This document shows, piece after piece, positions 1 through 8,268 of a DNA stretch of 64,000 nt. Position numbers and translations under genes: made by a program. Position 1 is the stretch's first letter. Each line of letters begins with the position of its first letter. A model generated the notes under the pieces. It saw only the letters and a list, made by a program, of their open reading frames with translations. It made no database searches and had not been told where the DNA came from. The stretch lies in assembly GCF_001514235.1 (NCBI RefSeq), contig NZ_KQ948927.1:62763-126762 (forward strand). The letters run 5' to 3'. This DNA comes from Streptomyces caeruleatus. GTDB taxonomy: Bacteria > Actinomycetota > Actinomycetes > Streptomycetales > Streptomycetaceae.

Positions 1-1807
1 TCGCGGAGACCCACTGGATCATCTGGCCGGGGACGGAGGTGTGGTAGTTGAAGGCGTACTCGTTGATGTTGACGGGGAGTTGGGTTCCTTCGCGGGCGGT
101 GCCCTTGAACAGGTCCTGCTCCCAGGCCCGGTACTTGGCCACGCTCTGGCGCACCGCCTCCGGGTGGCTCAGTTCGTGCCAGGTGATGACGTCGGGCAGG
201 GTGCCGGCGGCCAGGGCGTGGGTGAGGAAGCCCTGCACCTGGTCGTACAGGACGCTGGTGTTGGGCCCGGCGATACGGGCGTCGGGCATCCTGCCCTTGA
301 TGAGCTTGTACGCGGAGTCCCAGGCGGCGAAGTAGTCGTCGGGGTCGTTCAGCCAGCTGACCTTGTCGTAGCTCCACTCGCCGGTGCCGAACATGTTGCC
401 CTCGGGCTCGTTGAACGGCACGAAGACGATGTTGTCCTGGTACTCCGTCGGCAGCTTCAGCACCTGGTCGACCTGCGTCGCGATCTTCTCCTCGTAGAGC
501 TTGAGCTTCTCTGCGGGAGTGCTGCCCGGCCACTCGTACGGGAAGCCGCGGTGGATGTCGGTCATGTAGATGTACACGTCGCCGTCGGTGGAGTCGGCCA
601 GCGGCCTGACCACCTCCAGCGCGTCGGCCCCCGGGTGCTGGGGGCCGTCCTGGGCCTTGGTGGAGACCGTGCGCAGGCCCATGCCCTCGATGAGGTTGTT
701 GGTGGGGACGTCCGGTCCGTACACGCCGTAGAGGGTGCCGGAGGCACCGCCGTGGAACGCGCCGGTGTCGGAGCCGAGGTCGACGGTGAGCTGTCCCTCG
801 CGGACCACGGTCACGGTCGCCTTCACCTCGCGCCCGGCCGCCGTGCCCGCCACCGTGAAGCTTCCCGGCCGGTCGTACTTCTCGGCCGGTACGGCGTCCC
901 AGACGATCCGCGTGTCACGGTCGTAGCCGTCGGAGTAGGTGGAGCGGACCGCCGCGGGGAGGGACGGGGCGGTGCCGGTGGTGGTGCGGACCTCGAAGGA
1001 CGTCTGCGAGAGCTGCTGGAGGGTGGGCACGGTCGCGACGGTACCGGCCACCTGCTCGGCGCTGAGCGCCGCGTGCCACACGGTGAAGTCGTCGATCGCG
1101 CCCTTGAGCAGGGGGTCCGGCCAGAAGGACTTGCCGATGTAGCCGGCGGCCGTCGCCGAAGTGCTCAGCAGGTCCCTGGCCTTGACGGTCGTAGCCGCCG
1201 AGGAGACCGCCACACCGTCGAGGTAGGTGGTCACGCGTCCGGCGGCGGTGTCGAGGGTGACGGTGACCGTCCGCCACCGGTCGGCGGGGAGCGGGGCGTA
1301 CCCGGAGACCTGCGCCTCGGCGCCGCCTCCGCCGGTGGTCACGGCCGTGCGCAGGACCCCGCCGTTGGACGGGGTGGTGAAGAGGTACTTCGTGGTGTCG
1401 GTGCCCAGGTCGAAGATCCGCTGCCAGGCCGACTTGTCATCGCTCCACTTCACCCGGGCGGAGACCGTCAGGTCGCTCGCGTCCGCGAGCACCTCGCGGG
1501 GCAGCCGGACGTACGCGCCGGTGGAGGTGGGCGCCCCGCCGGGCAGGGCGAGCGCCTTGCCGCCGTCCGCGCCCACGACGGACTGCGCGGTGGACTGGTT
1601 CACCAGGGCCGCCGTCAGACCGTTGCCGGAACTGTCGGTGATCTTTCCGGAGGCGAGATCGTCCTGGTCGAAGGTGTAGTGGGCGACGGGCTGGGGCACC
1701 TCGGCCGCCTGCGCGGGCACGGCCGGCGCGGCCAGCAGGCCGGCGCCGAGGGCCAGCGCCACGGCGGCCGGGGCCCGGCGCGGGGCTGATCTGTCAGCGG
1801 ATGGCAT
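1..1807 (-). CDS. Secreted clan GH-A glycoside hydrolase with LamG domain (partial, C-terminus outside window)
   Basis: The gene runs off the left edge; 602 codons are visible. ATG at 1807 has GAGGA upstream. Residues 1-35 form a signal peptide ending near AQA-AE. Residues about 36-240 look like a LamG/concanavalin jellyroll (YTFDQDD start), followed by a bacterial Ig-like domain to about 310. The rest is a TIM-barrel hydrolase with an NEP motif (Glu467, likely acid/base) and a later NEYA motif (Glu583, likely nucleophile), typical of clan GH-A (GH39/GH5-like). It diverges from a LacI regulator and shares its operators, so it is probably an extracellular enzyme releasing the sugar imported by the neighbouring ABC system. 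The exact substrate and GH family cannot be read. Confidence 0.85.
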   Translation of the reverse strand, partial: MPSADRSAPRRAPAAVALALGAGLLAAPAVPAQAAEVPQPVAHYTFDQDDLASGKITDSSGNGLTAALVNQSTAQSVVGADGGKALALPGGAPTSTGAYVRLPREVLADASDLTVSARVKWSDDKSAWQRIFDLGTDTTKYLFTTPSNGGVLRTAVTTGGGGAEAQVSGYAPLPADRWRTVTVTLDTAAGRVTTYLDGVAVSSAATTVKARDLLSTSATAAGYIGKSFWPDPLLKGAIDDFTVWHAALSAEQVAGTVATVPTLQQLSQTSFEVRTTTGTAPSLPAAVRSTYSDGYDRDTRIVWDAVPAEKYDRPGSFTVAGTAAGREVKATVTVVREGQLTVDLGSDTGAFHGGASGTLYGVYGPDVPTNNLIEGMGLRTVSTKAQDGPQHPGADALEVVRPLADSTDGDVYIYMTDIHRGFPYEWPGSTPAEKLKLYEEKIATQVDQVLKLPTEYQDNIVFVPFNEPEGNMFGTGEWSYDKVSWLNDPDDYFAAWDSAYKLIKGRMPDARIAGPNTSVLYDQVQGFLTHALAAGTLPDVITWHELSHPEAVRQSVAKYRAWEQDLFKGTAREGTQLPVNINEYAFNYHTSVPGQMIQWVSA

Positions 1808-1840
1808 GGATCGCGTCCTCAATCCTGAAGTCTCGGTACA

Positions 1841-1854
1841 TCGAACCGGTTCGA
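1841..1854. promoter_or_regulatory. LacI-type operator copy 1
   Basis: Perfect 14-bp palindrome TCGAACCGGTTCGA, 34 bp upstream of the secreted glycosidase start. It is the longest of four copies of the core CGAACCGGTTCG in this divergent region. A symmetrical core centred on CG next to a LacI gene is the usual signature of a LacI-family operator. Confidence 0.8.
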
Positions 1855-1961
1855 TCGAAGCGTGGGGCAGCGGGAAACTCGCGTGACTGACGGGGATGGC
1901 GGCTCAGCGGCTCCAAGGAAGGCACGGAACCGGCGTCGGGTCGTCGGAAGGATCTGTTCAT

Positions 1962-1973
1962 CGAACCGGTTCG
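1962..1973. promoter_or_regulatory. LacI-type operator copy 2
   Basis: Perfect 12-bp palindrome CGAACCGGTTCG midway between the divergent glycosidase and LacI genes. It is identical to the core of the other three copies. Confidence 0.75.
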
Positions 1974-2101
1974 GGGAAGCTAGCACCGGGAAACCGGGGC
2001 AGCAATCCCCTCGACCCGAAGAAATCCGGCGTTCTGTCGAGCGTGGATGTGCTGCCGAGGGTGTTGACAGGCGTCCGGTCTGTTCCTACTTTCACTTCAA
2101 G

Positions 2102-2113
2102 CGAACCGGTTCG
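2102..2113. promoter_or_regulatory. LacI-type operator copy 3
   Basis: Perfect 12-bp palindrome CGAACCGGTTCG, about 97 bp upstream of the LacI start. It is identical to the other copies and probably serves autoregulation. Confidence 0.75.
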
Positions 2114-2183
2114 ACAGCCGGACGTCGCCTCTCTTCACCGTTCCCAGCCGCACGCGACCGGCGCTATGTTCCTCCCGGAGCAG

Positions 2184-2195
2184 CGAACCGGTTCG
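2184..2195. promoter_or_regulatory. LacI-type operator copy 4
   Basis: Perfect 12-bp palindrome CGAACCGGTTCG, immediately before the AAGGAG ribosome binding site (2199-2204) of the LacI gene. Binding here would block transcription through the leader of the regulator's own message. Confidence 0.78.
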
Positions 2196-2209
2196 AGCAA
2201 GGAGTTCCC

Positions 2210-3223
2210 GTGAACATCGGTGAGATCGCCAAGCGGGCCGGTGTCTCGCGGAGCACCGTGTCCTACGCATTGAGCGGCAAGCGCTCGGTGTCGGAGGAGA
2301 CCCGTCGCAAGATCCAGCGGGTCATCGACGAGCTGGGCTATCGGCCCAACGCCAGCGCGCGTGCCCTGGCCAACGGGCGGACCAGCACGATCGGCCTGGT
2401 GTTCCCGCCGGCCGGGAACCACTACACGGGGATGCAGCTGGACTTCATCGGCAGTGTGGTGGAGGCCGCAGCGGCCTTCGACTACGACGTCCTGCTCTCC
2501 CCGAGCGGTGTGGACAGCGACCGCTCGTTCCAGCGGCTGCTGGGGGAGCGGCGGGTCGACGGCGCGATCCTGATGGAGATCAGACTGGAGGACGACCGGG
2601 CCGCTCACCTGGCCGAGCTGGACTTCCCCGCCGTCGCCATCGGCCGCACCGCCCACCCGGAGCGCGGCTGGTGGGTCGGCCTGGACCACACCGCGCTGAC
2701 CGCGGCGTGTGTGCACCACCTGGCGGATCTGGGCCATCGCCGGATCGCCTTCGTCAACCGGCCCGAGCAACTGCTGCGGACGGGGTACGAGTCCGCGCAC
2801 CGCGGCCTGGACGGCTTCACCAAGGCCGCGGCCGAGCGTGGGCTGACCGTACGCACGTACTGCTGTGGGGACGACGCGGCCTCCGGGCAGGCGTGTCTGG
2901 CGCGGATCCTGCACGACGATCCCGCCACCACGGCCCTGGTCACCCTGAACGAGGCCGCTCTGGGCGGGTTGTACCGGGGGCTCGCCCAGGCGGGTCGCCA
3001 TGTGCCGCGCGACTTCTCCGTCACGGGTGTCGTCGCCGGCCGGTGGGCGGAGACGGTGACCCCGCAGCTCACCGCGGCGGACGTGCCGGCGGAGGAGCTG
3101 GGCCGGCTCGCCGTCGACCTGCTGGTGGAACGGCTCGACCATCCCGACGCGCCGCCCCGGCACCACCTCCTCACCCCGCCCATCTCCCTGCGGGCCAGCA
3201 CCGGTCCCTGCACAGCCTCCTGA
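2210..3223 (+). CDS. LacI-family transcriptional regulator
   Basis: 337 aa from GTG at 2210, preceded by AAGGAG. The N-terminus is a clear LacI helix-turn-helix (IGEIAKRAGVSRSTVSYALSG) with the hinge helix near NASARALANG. A periplasmic-binding-like sugar domain fills the rest. An upstream in-frame extension to 1862 is open but lacks a binding site and would precede the HTH. It most likely represses the divergent glycosidase and the downstream transport genes in response to a sugar. It is probably autoregulated, since operator copies 3 and 4 overlap its own leader. Confidence 0.93.
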   Translation: MNIGEIAKRAGVSRSTVSYALSGKRSVSEETRRKIQRVIDELGYRPNASARALANGRTSTIGLVFPPAGNHYTGMQLDFIGSVVEAAAAFDYDVLLSPSGVDSDRSFQRLLGERRVDGAILMEIRLEDDRAAHLAELDFPAVAIGRTAHPERGWWVGLDHTALTAACVHHLADLGHRRIAFVNRPEQLLRTGYESAHRGLDGFTKAAAERGLTVRTYCCGDDAASGQACLARILHDDPATTALVTLNEAALGGLYRGLAQAGRHVPRDFSVTGVVAGRWAETVTPQLTAADVPAEELGRLAVDLLVERLDHPDAPPRHHLLTPPISLRASTGPCTAS

Positions 3224-3239
3224 CCACAACCGCCTGGTT

Positions 3240-3290
3240 CACCTCACCTCACTTCACTTCACCTCAGCGCACTTCACCTCACCGGACGCA
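3240..3290. repeat. TCAC-rich simple repeat
   Basis: Degenerate tandem run of CTTCACCTCA-like units just after the LacI stop. It lies in the untranslated gap before the binding-protein gene; no function is evident. Confidence 0.5.
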
Positions 3291-3344
3291 CGAACGCTCA
3301 CCGTGCCGTTCGCCGTGCCCGCCTGCGCCCGCCACCCCGTGCCT

Positions 3345-3389
3345 CGGCACCCGCATGCCCAGAACACCGGCACCCGCATGCCCAGAACA
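3345..3389. repeat. 23-bp tandem duplication in the leader of the binding-protein gene
   Basis: Two identical 22-bp copies (3345-3366 and 3368-3389) with a 23-bp period, ending just before the AAAGGA ribosome binding site. Probably a recent slippage duplication. Confidence 0.7.
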
Positions 3390-3403
3390 AAGGAACCCTC
3401 GCG

Positions 3404-4651
3404 ATGAACAGCTCCTCCAGACAGCGCCGTCTGACCGGCGTGGCCGTCACCGCGCTCGCCGTGGCCGTCACCGCCACCGCCTGCTCCTCCGGCTCCGGCG
3501 GCAGCGCCGCCCAGGGCGCCGACAGCGGCACGTACACCGTCTGGGACCCGTACCCGCAGTTCGACAAGACCTCGGACTGGGCGAAGCTGCTGGACGAGTG
3601 CGGCACCAAGGCCGGTGTGAAGGTCAAGCGGACCGCCTTCGACACCAGCGACCTGGGCAACAAGACACTGCTGGCGGCGCAGCAGGGCAACTCGCCGGAC
3701 GTCCTCGTCGTCGACAACCCGGTGGTGTCGACCCTGGCCGAGGCGGGCGTGCTCACCACGACCGACGACAACAAGCTGGACACCTCCAAGGTGGACCCCA
3801 ACCTGCTCGCGGCCGGCCAGTCGGGCGGCAAGACGTACGGCACGCCGATCGGCGCCAACACCCTCGCCCTCTACTACAACAAGGACGTCCTGAAGGCGGC
3901 CGGCGTGGACGCCGCCTCCATCAAGGACTGGAAGTCGCTGACGGCGGCCCTCGCGAAGGTGAAGAAAGCCGGCAAGAAGGGCATCACCTTCTCCGCGATC
4001 GGTACCGAGGAGGGCAGCTTCCAGTTCCTGCCGTGGTTCTGGGGTTCGGGTGCCGAGCTGACCGAACTCGACTCCGCCCAGGCCGCCTCCGCCCTCTCCC
4101 TGTGGAAGGACTGGCTGCAGAACGGCTACGCCCCCAACTCGGTGCTCAACAACACCCAGACGACCAGCTGGCAGGAGTTCGCCGGCGGTGACTACGCGTT
4201 CGGCGAGAACGGCACCTGGCAGCTCGCCAACGCGAAGAAGACCGGCTTCGACTACGGGGTACTGCCCATCCCCGCCGCCACGAGCGGCAACGCGGCGGCC
4301 CCCACCGGCGGCGAGTTCGTCACCGTCCCGGTCCAGGAGGACTCCGGCCGCTACGCCACCTCCCAGAAGCTGGTCACCTGCCTGACCAGCGGCGAGAACC
4401 TCTACACCACCGACACCACGCTCTCCTACGTAGCCCCCACCAGCGAGGTCCAGGACAAGCAGGTGGCCGCGAACGCCGACCTCAAGCCGTGGGTCGACGC
4501 GGTCAAGGCGGCCAAGGGCCGTACCAGCGACGACCTCGGCACCAAGTACCCGAAGATCTCCGAGCAGATGTGGAGAGCCGTCCAGTCCGCCCTCAGTGGC
4601 TCCAAGTCGCCCGAGGACGCGCTGTCCGAGGCCCAGTCCGCAGCCAAGTGA
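3404..4651 (+). CDS. ABC transporter sugar-binding lipoprotein
   Basis: 415 aa, ATG with AAAGGA upstream. The N-terminus is a lipoprotein signal peptide with Cys in the TATAC-SSG context, followed by an extracellular solute-binding protein family 1 fold (YNKDVLKAAGV, WQEFAGGDYAFGENGTW motifs). It should capture the oligosaccharide or sugar outside the membrane and pass it to the two permeases directly downstream. No ATPase gene is present, so a shared MsiK-type ATPase encoded elsewhere is likely, as is common in Streptomyces. The substrate is unknown. Confidence 0.92.
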   Translation: MNSSSRQRRLTGVAVTALAVAVTATACSSGSGGSAAQGADSGTYTVWDPYPQFDKTSDWAKLLDECGTKAGVKVKRTAFDTSDLGNKTLLAAQQGNSPDVLVVDNPVVSTLAEAGVLTTTDDNKLDTSKVDPNLLAAGQSGGKTYGTPIGANTLALYYNKDVLKAAGVDAASIKDWKSLTAALAKVKKAGKKGITFSAIGTEEGSFQFLPWFWGSGAELTELDSAQAASALSLWKDWLQNGYAPNSVLNNTQTTSWQEFAGGDYAFGENGTWQLANAKKTGFDYGVLPIPAATSGNAAAPTGGEFVTVPVQEDSGRYATSQKLVTCLTSGENLYTTDTTLSYVAPTSEVQDKQVAANADLKPWVDAVKAAKGRTSDDLGTKYPKISEQMWRAVQSALSGSKSPEDALSEAQSAAK

Positions 4652-4671
4652 CCCGACCGCAAGGGTCGTTG

Positions 4672-5655
4672 ATGCACCACACGACACAGCTCCCGGACCA
4701 TCGGTCCGCGGCCGTCCGGACCGGGGCGGCCACCGCCGCCCCGCCACCGGCCCGCAGCGGGAAGCGCCGCCGTCCGACCTCCACCCAGTGGGCCGCCTGG
4801 GCATTCCTCGCCCCGGTGACCCTCTACCTCGCCCTCTTCTACGCCTATCCGCTCTACCGCAACCTCGACCTGAGCCTGCGCGACTACACCGTCCGCTCCT
4901 TCGTCCAGGGCGACGCACCGTTCACCGGCCTGGCCAACTACCGCAAGATCCTCGACGACCCGACCTTCGCACCGGCCCTGCTGCACACCGTGGTCTTCAC
5001 CGCCGTGTGCCTGCTCTTCCAGTACGCCGTCGGGCTCGCCCTCGCGGTCTTCTTCCACCAGAACTTCCGGCTCTCGGCCACGCTGCGCGCCCTGTTCCTG
5101 GTCCCGTGGCTGCTGCCGCTGATCGTCTCGGCCTCCACCTGGTCGTGGATGCTCAACAGCGACTCCGGCGTCGTCAACGCCCTGTTGAGCGCCCTCGGAT
5201 TCGACCCGGTGAACTGGCTGACCTCGCCGTCCTGGTCACTGACCTCGGTGACCGTCGCGAACATCTGGATCGGCGTCCCCTTCAACCTGGTCGTGCTCTA
5301 CAGCGGCCTCCAGTCCATCCCGGCCTCGCTGTACGAGGCGGCCGCCCTCGACGGCGCGAACGCATGGCAGAGGTTCTGGCGGATCACCTTCCCGCTGCTG
5401 CGCCCGGTGTCCGCGATCACCCTGCTGCTGGGGCTCGTCTACACCCTCAAGGTCTTCGACATCATCTGGATCATGACCAAGGGCGGCCCGGCCGACTCCT
5501 CCACCACCTTCGCCACCTGGTCCTACCAGCTCGGCTTCGGCAACCTCCTGCCCGCCTTCGGCCCCGGAGCGGCAGTCGGCAACCTGCTCGTCGTCGCCGC
5601 CCTGGTCTTCGGCCTGGTCTACGTCCGGGCGCAGAGAAAGCAGGCGCTGTCATGA
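4672..5655 (+). CDS. ABC sugar transporter permease (MalF-like)
   Basis: 327 aa. ATG at 4672 follows AAGGG; a GTG at 4648 overlapping the previous stop is in frame but has no binding site. Six membrane segments are visible, with the EAA loop near YEAAALDGANAWQRFWRITFP that contacts the ATPase. It forms the channel with the next gene, whose start overlaps its stop by 4 nt. Confidence 0.92.
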   Translation: MHHTTQLPDHRSAAVRTGAATAAPPPARSGKRRRPTSTQWAAWAFLAPVTLYLALFYAYPLYRNLDLSLRDYTVRSFVQGDAPFTGLANYRKILDDPTFAPALLHTVVFTAVCLLFQYAVGLALAVFFHQNFRLSATLRALFLVPWLLPLIVSASTWSWMLNSDSGVVNALLSALGFDPVNWLTSPSWSLTSVTVANIWIGVPFNLVVLYSGLQSIPASLYEAAALDGANAWQRFWRITFPLLRPVSAITLLLGLVYTLKVFDIIWIMTKGGPADSSTTFATWSYQLGFGNLLPAFGPGAAVGNLLVVAALVFGLVYVRAQRKQALS

Positions 5656-6476
5656 GCCGAACCCGTGGGCGTACGCGGGGGAAGACCACGATCGGCGTCC
5701 TGCTGACCGCGATCATGCTCTTCCCGGTCTACTGGATGCTCAACGTGTCCCTCACCCGCGACCAGGACATGCGCAAGAGCCCACCGGACCTGTTCCCCAC
5801 CCATGGCACCCTGGCCGGCTATCGCACGGTCCTCGACGAGCAGTTGCCCTACCTCGGCACCAGCCTCGTCATCGGCCTCGGCACCGTCGTCCTCACCGTG
5901 GCCCTGGCCGCACCGGCCGGCTACGCCCTGGCCAAGCTGCGCCCGCGCGGCGGCGGCGTCCTGAGCTTCGTCCTGCTGGCGGCCCAGATGATCCCCGGCA
6001 TCATCATGGCGATGGGCTTCTACGCCATCTACCTCCAACTCGGCCTGCTCCAGTCCGTCCCCGGCCTGATCGTCGCCGACTCCACCCTGGCCGTCCCGTT
6101 CGCGGTGCTGATCTTCACGGCGTTCATGTCCGGCATCCCCGGCGAACTGCTCCAGGCCGCGCAGATGGACGGCGCACAGGCCCTGCGCACCTTCTGGTCC
6201 GTCGTCCTGCCGATGAGCCGCAACGCCGTCGTCACGGTGTCCCTGTTCGCCTTCCTGTGGTCCTGGTCCGACTTCGTCTTCGCGAGCACCCTCGTCAACG
6301 GCGGCGCCCACGAGCCGATCACCCTCGGCATCTACCACTACATCGGCAACAACAACCAGGAGTGGAACGCCGTCATGGCCACCGCCGTAGTGGCCTCGCT
6401 GCCCGCCGCGGTCATCCTCGTCCTCGCCCAGCGCTACGTCGCCGCCGGCGTGACCGCCGGTGCCGTGAAGGACTGA
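5652..6476 (+). CDS. ABC sugar transporter permease (MalG-like)
   Basis: 274 aa. ATG at 5652 overlaps the stop of the partner permease (ATGA), implying translational coupling. Six membrane segments and an EAA-like loop (LLQAAQMDGAQALRTFWSVVLP) are visible. It is the second channel half of the sugar importer, with the binding protein and partner permease directly upstream. Confidence 0.92.
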   Translation: MSRTRGRTRGKTTIGVLLTAIMLFPVYWMLNVSLTRDQDMRKSPPDLFPTHGTLAGYRTVLDEQLPYLGTSLVIGLGTVVLTVALAAPAGYALAKLRPRGGGVLSFVLLAAQMIPGIIMAMGFYAIYLQLGLLQSVPGLIVADSTLAVPFAVLIFTAFMSGIPGELLQAAQMDGAQALRTFWSVVLPMSRNAVVTVSLFAFLWSWSDFVFASTLVNGGAHEPITLGIYHYIGNNNQEWNAVMATAVVASLPAAVILVLAQRYVAAGVTAGAVKD

Positions 6477-6513
6477 GCCCCCACCCCCCTGCTCCAGAAA
6501 CGAGTCACGCCCC

Positions 6514-8268
6514 ATGACCGCCGCCCCCTCCGGTCCGGCCTTCTCCGTCCACGACATCCCGTTCAGCACGTACGGATCCTGGTTCGACATCTCGCCCGTG
6601 ATCGCGGAGAAGACGTATGCCGAGGACCTCCACCTCGTCTCGCACCAGAACGGCATGCACGCCGTCCTGCGACTGGCCCCCCTGGACACGGCTTCGGCCG
6701 CCCGCGCCCAGACCCGCGTCGAGGCGACACCGGGCCTGCTGAGCTGGACGGCCGATCGCGGACGCGTCGACCTCGCGTACGAGGCACCGGACACCGTACG
6801 ACTGCGGGGGAGCGGCCTCGACCTCGGCGTCTTCGCCGCCGCGCACACCCTGACCCCCTTCAGCGGGACGTACTTCTTCCACGACCCGGCGGCGAACGGG
6901 CACGTGTTCACCTCCTACGAGACCGGCCGCCGCTACCGCGTCACCGTGCTGTCCGGCACGATCGCCCGCACGGCCGGCGCCCAGGCCCTGGGCGGCGGCG
7001 AGCGCGGCGTCGCCGTGACCGTGCGGGCGGACGGCGGCTGGGAGATCGCGATCGAGGAACTCGACACCGCCCGGCCGCCGTACAGCTCCTCGGCTTCCTT
7101 CGACGACATCGTGGCGGCCGCGCGGGGCGCCTTCGCGGACTTCGTCGACGCCGTGGCCCCCTGGCGCTCGGACGCCACCCCGGCCGCCGAACTCGCCGCC
7201 TACGTCGTGTGGTCGGCGACCGTGGCGGCGAAGGGCCTGGTCACCCGGCCCGGTGTGCTGATGTCCAAGCACTGGATGGACAAGGTGTGGAGCTGGGACC
7301 ACTGCTTCAACGCCCTCGCCCTCGCACCCGGTTGCCCGGAACTGGCCCAGGACCAGTTCCACCTGCCCTTCGACCACCAGGACGACAGCGGCGCCCTGCC
7401 GGACTCGGTCACCCACTCCGAGGTCCTCTACAACTTCGTCAAGCCGCCCATCCACGGCTGGGCCTTCGGCCACCTCAACCGTCGGCTCCCGACCTCGTTC
7501 GACCAGGCCCAACTGGCCGAGGTGTACGAGCGGTTGGAACGCTGGACCGGCTTCTGGCTCGCCGCCCGCCGCGCCCCCGGCGCCGACCTGCCCCACTACC
7601 AGCACGGCAATGACAGCGGCTGGGACAACGCCACCACCTTCGACCCCGAACGCGTGGTCGTCACCGCCGACCTGGCTGCCTTCCTCACCCTCCAGATGCG
7701 TGAACTCGCCGAACTGGCCACGGCGTTGAACAGACCCGGCGAGGCGAGCCGCTGGCGTGCCGCGGCCGAGGAGACGCAGACCGCCCTGCTCGACCAGCTC
7801 TGGACCGGAGACAGGTTCGTCGCCCGCTCGGCCGACACCGGGGAGACCTGGAGCAGCGCCAGCCTCCTCGACCTGATGCCCATCGCGCTGGGCGAGCATC
7901 TGCCCGCCGAGATCGCCGCCGCCCTCGCGGACCACATCAAGGCCCACCTCACCCCGTACGGCCTCGCCACCGAACTGCCCACCTCGCCGCACTACCTGGC
8001 CGACGGCTACTGGCGCGGCCCGATCTGGGCCCCCGCCACGGTCCTCGTCGAGGACGGCCTGCGCCGCGCCGGCCACGACCGCCTCGCCGACGACATCAGC
8101 GCCCGCTTCCGCGCCCTGTGCGAGACCCACGGGTTCGCCGAGAACTTCGACGCCCTCACCGGCACCGGCCTGCGCGACCGCGCCTACACGTGGACCGCGA
8201 GCAGCTACCTCCTGCTCGCACAGGCGCACGCACACCGAGACGGCGTCCTCACACGCCGGACGGGCTGA
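6514..8268 (+). CDS. Intracellular (alpha/alpha)6-barrel glycosidase, MGH1/GH63-trehalase-like
   Basis: 584 aa, no signal peptide, last gene of the sugar operon. Motifs such as KHWMDKVWSWDHCFN, HGNDSGWDNATTF and GYWRGPIWAPATV are typical of the GH63/GH37-like (alpha/alpha)6 glycosidases (glucosylglycerate hydrolase and related enzymes). The conserved Asp in SGWDN is a likely catalytic acid. It probably cleaves the imported disaccharide or glycoside in the cytoplasm. The substrate cannot be decided; related enzymes act on alpha-glucosides or glucosylglycerate. Its 3' end overlaps the convergent kinase gene by 20 bp. Confidence 0.85.
   Translation: MTAAPSGPAFSVHDIPFSTYGSWFDISPVIAEKTYAEDLHLVSHQNGMHAVLRLAPLDTASAARAQTRVEATPGLLSWTADRGRVDLAYEAPDTVRLRGSGLDLGVFAAAHTLTPFSGTYFFHDPAANGHVFTSYETGRRYRVTVLSGTIARTAGAQALGGGERGVAVTVRADGGWEIAIEELDTARPPYSSSASFDDIVAAARGAFADFVDAVAPWRSDATPAAELAAYVVWSATVAAKGLVTRPGVLMSKHWMDKVWSWDHCFNALALAPGCPELAQDQFHLPFDHQDDSGALPDSVTHSEVLYNFVKPPIHGWAFGHLNRRLPTSFDQAQLAEVYERLERWTGFWLAARRAPGADLPHYQHGNDSGWDNATTFDPERVVVTADLAAFLTLQMRELAELATALNRPGEASRWRAAAEETQTALLDQLWTGDRFVARSADTGETWSSASLLDLMPIALGEHLPAEIAAALADHIKAHLTPYGLATELPTSPHYLADGYWRGPIWAPATVLVEDGLRRAGHDRLADDISARFRALCETHGFAENFDALTGTGLRDRAYTWTASSYLLLAQAHAHRDGVLTRRTG

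Noticed and set aside
41..1789. Long plus-strand open frame of 582 codons
   Set aside because: Antisense to the glycosidase, which has a signal peptide, domain motifs and a ribosome binding site on the minus strand; the plus-strand translation is low-complexity Val/Gly/Arg.
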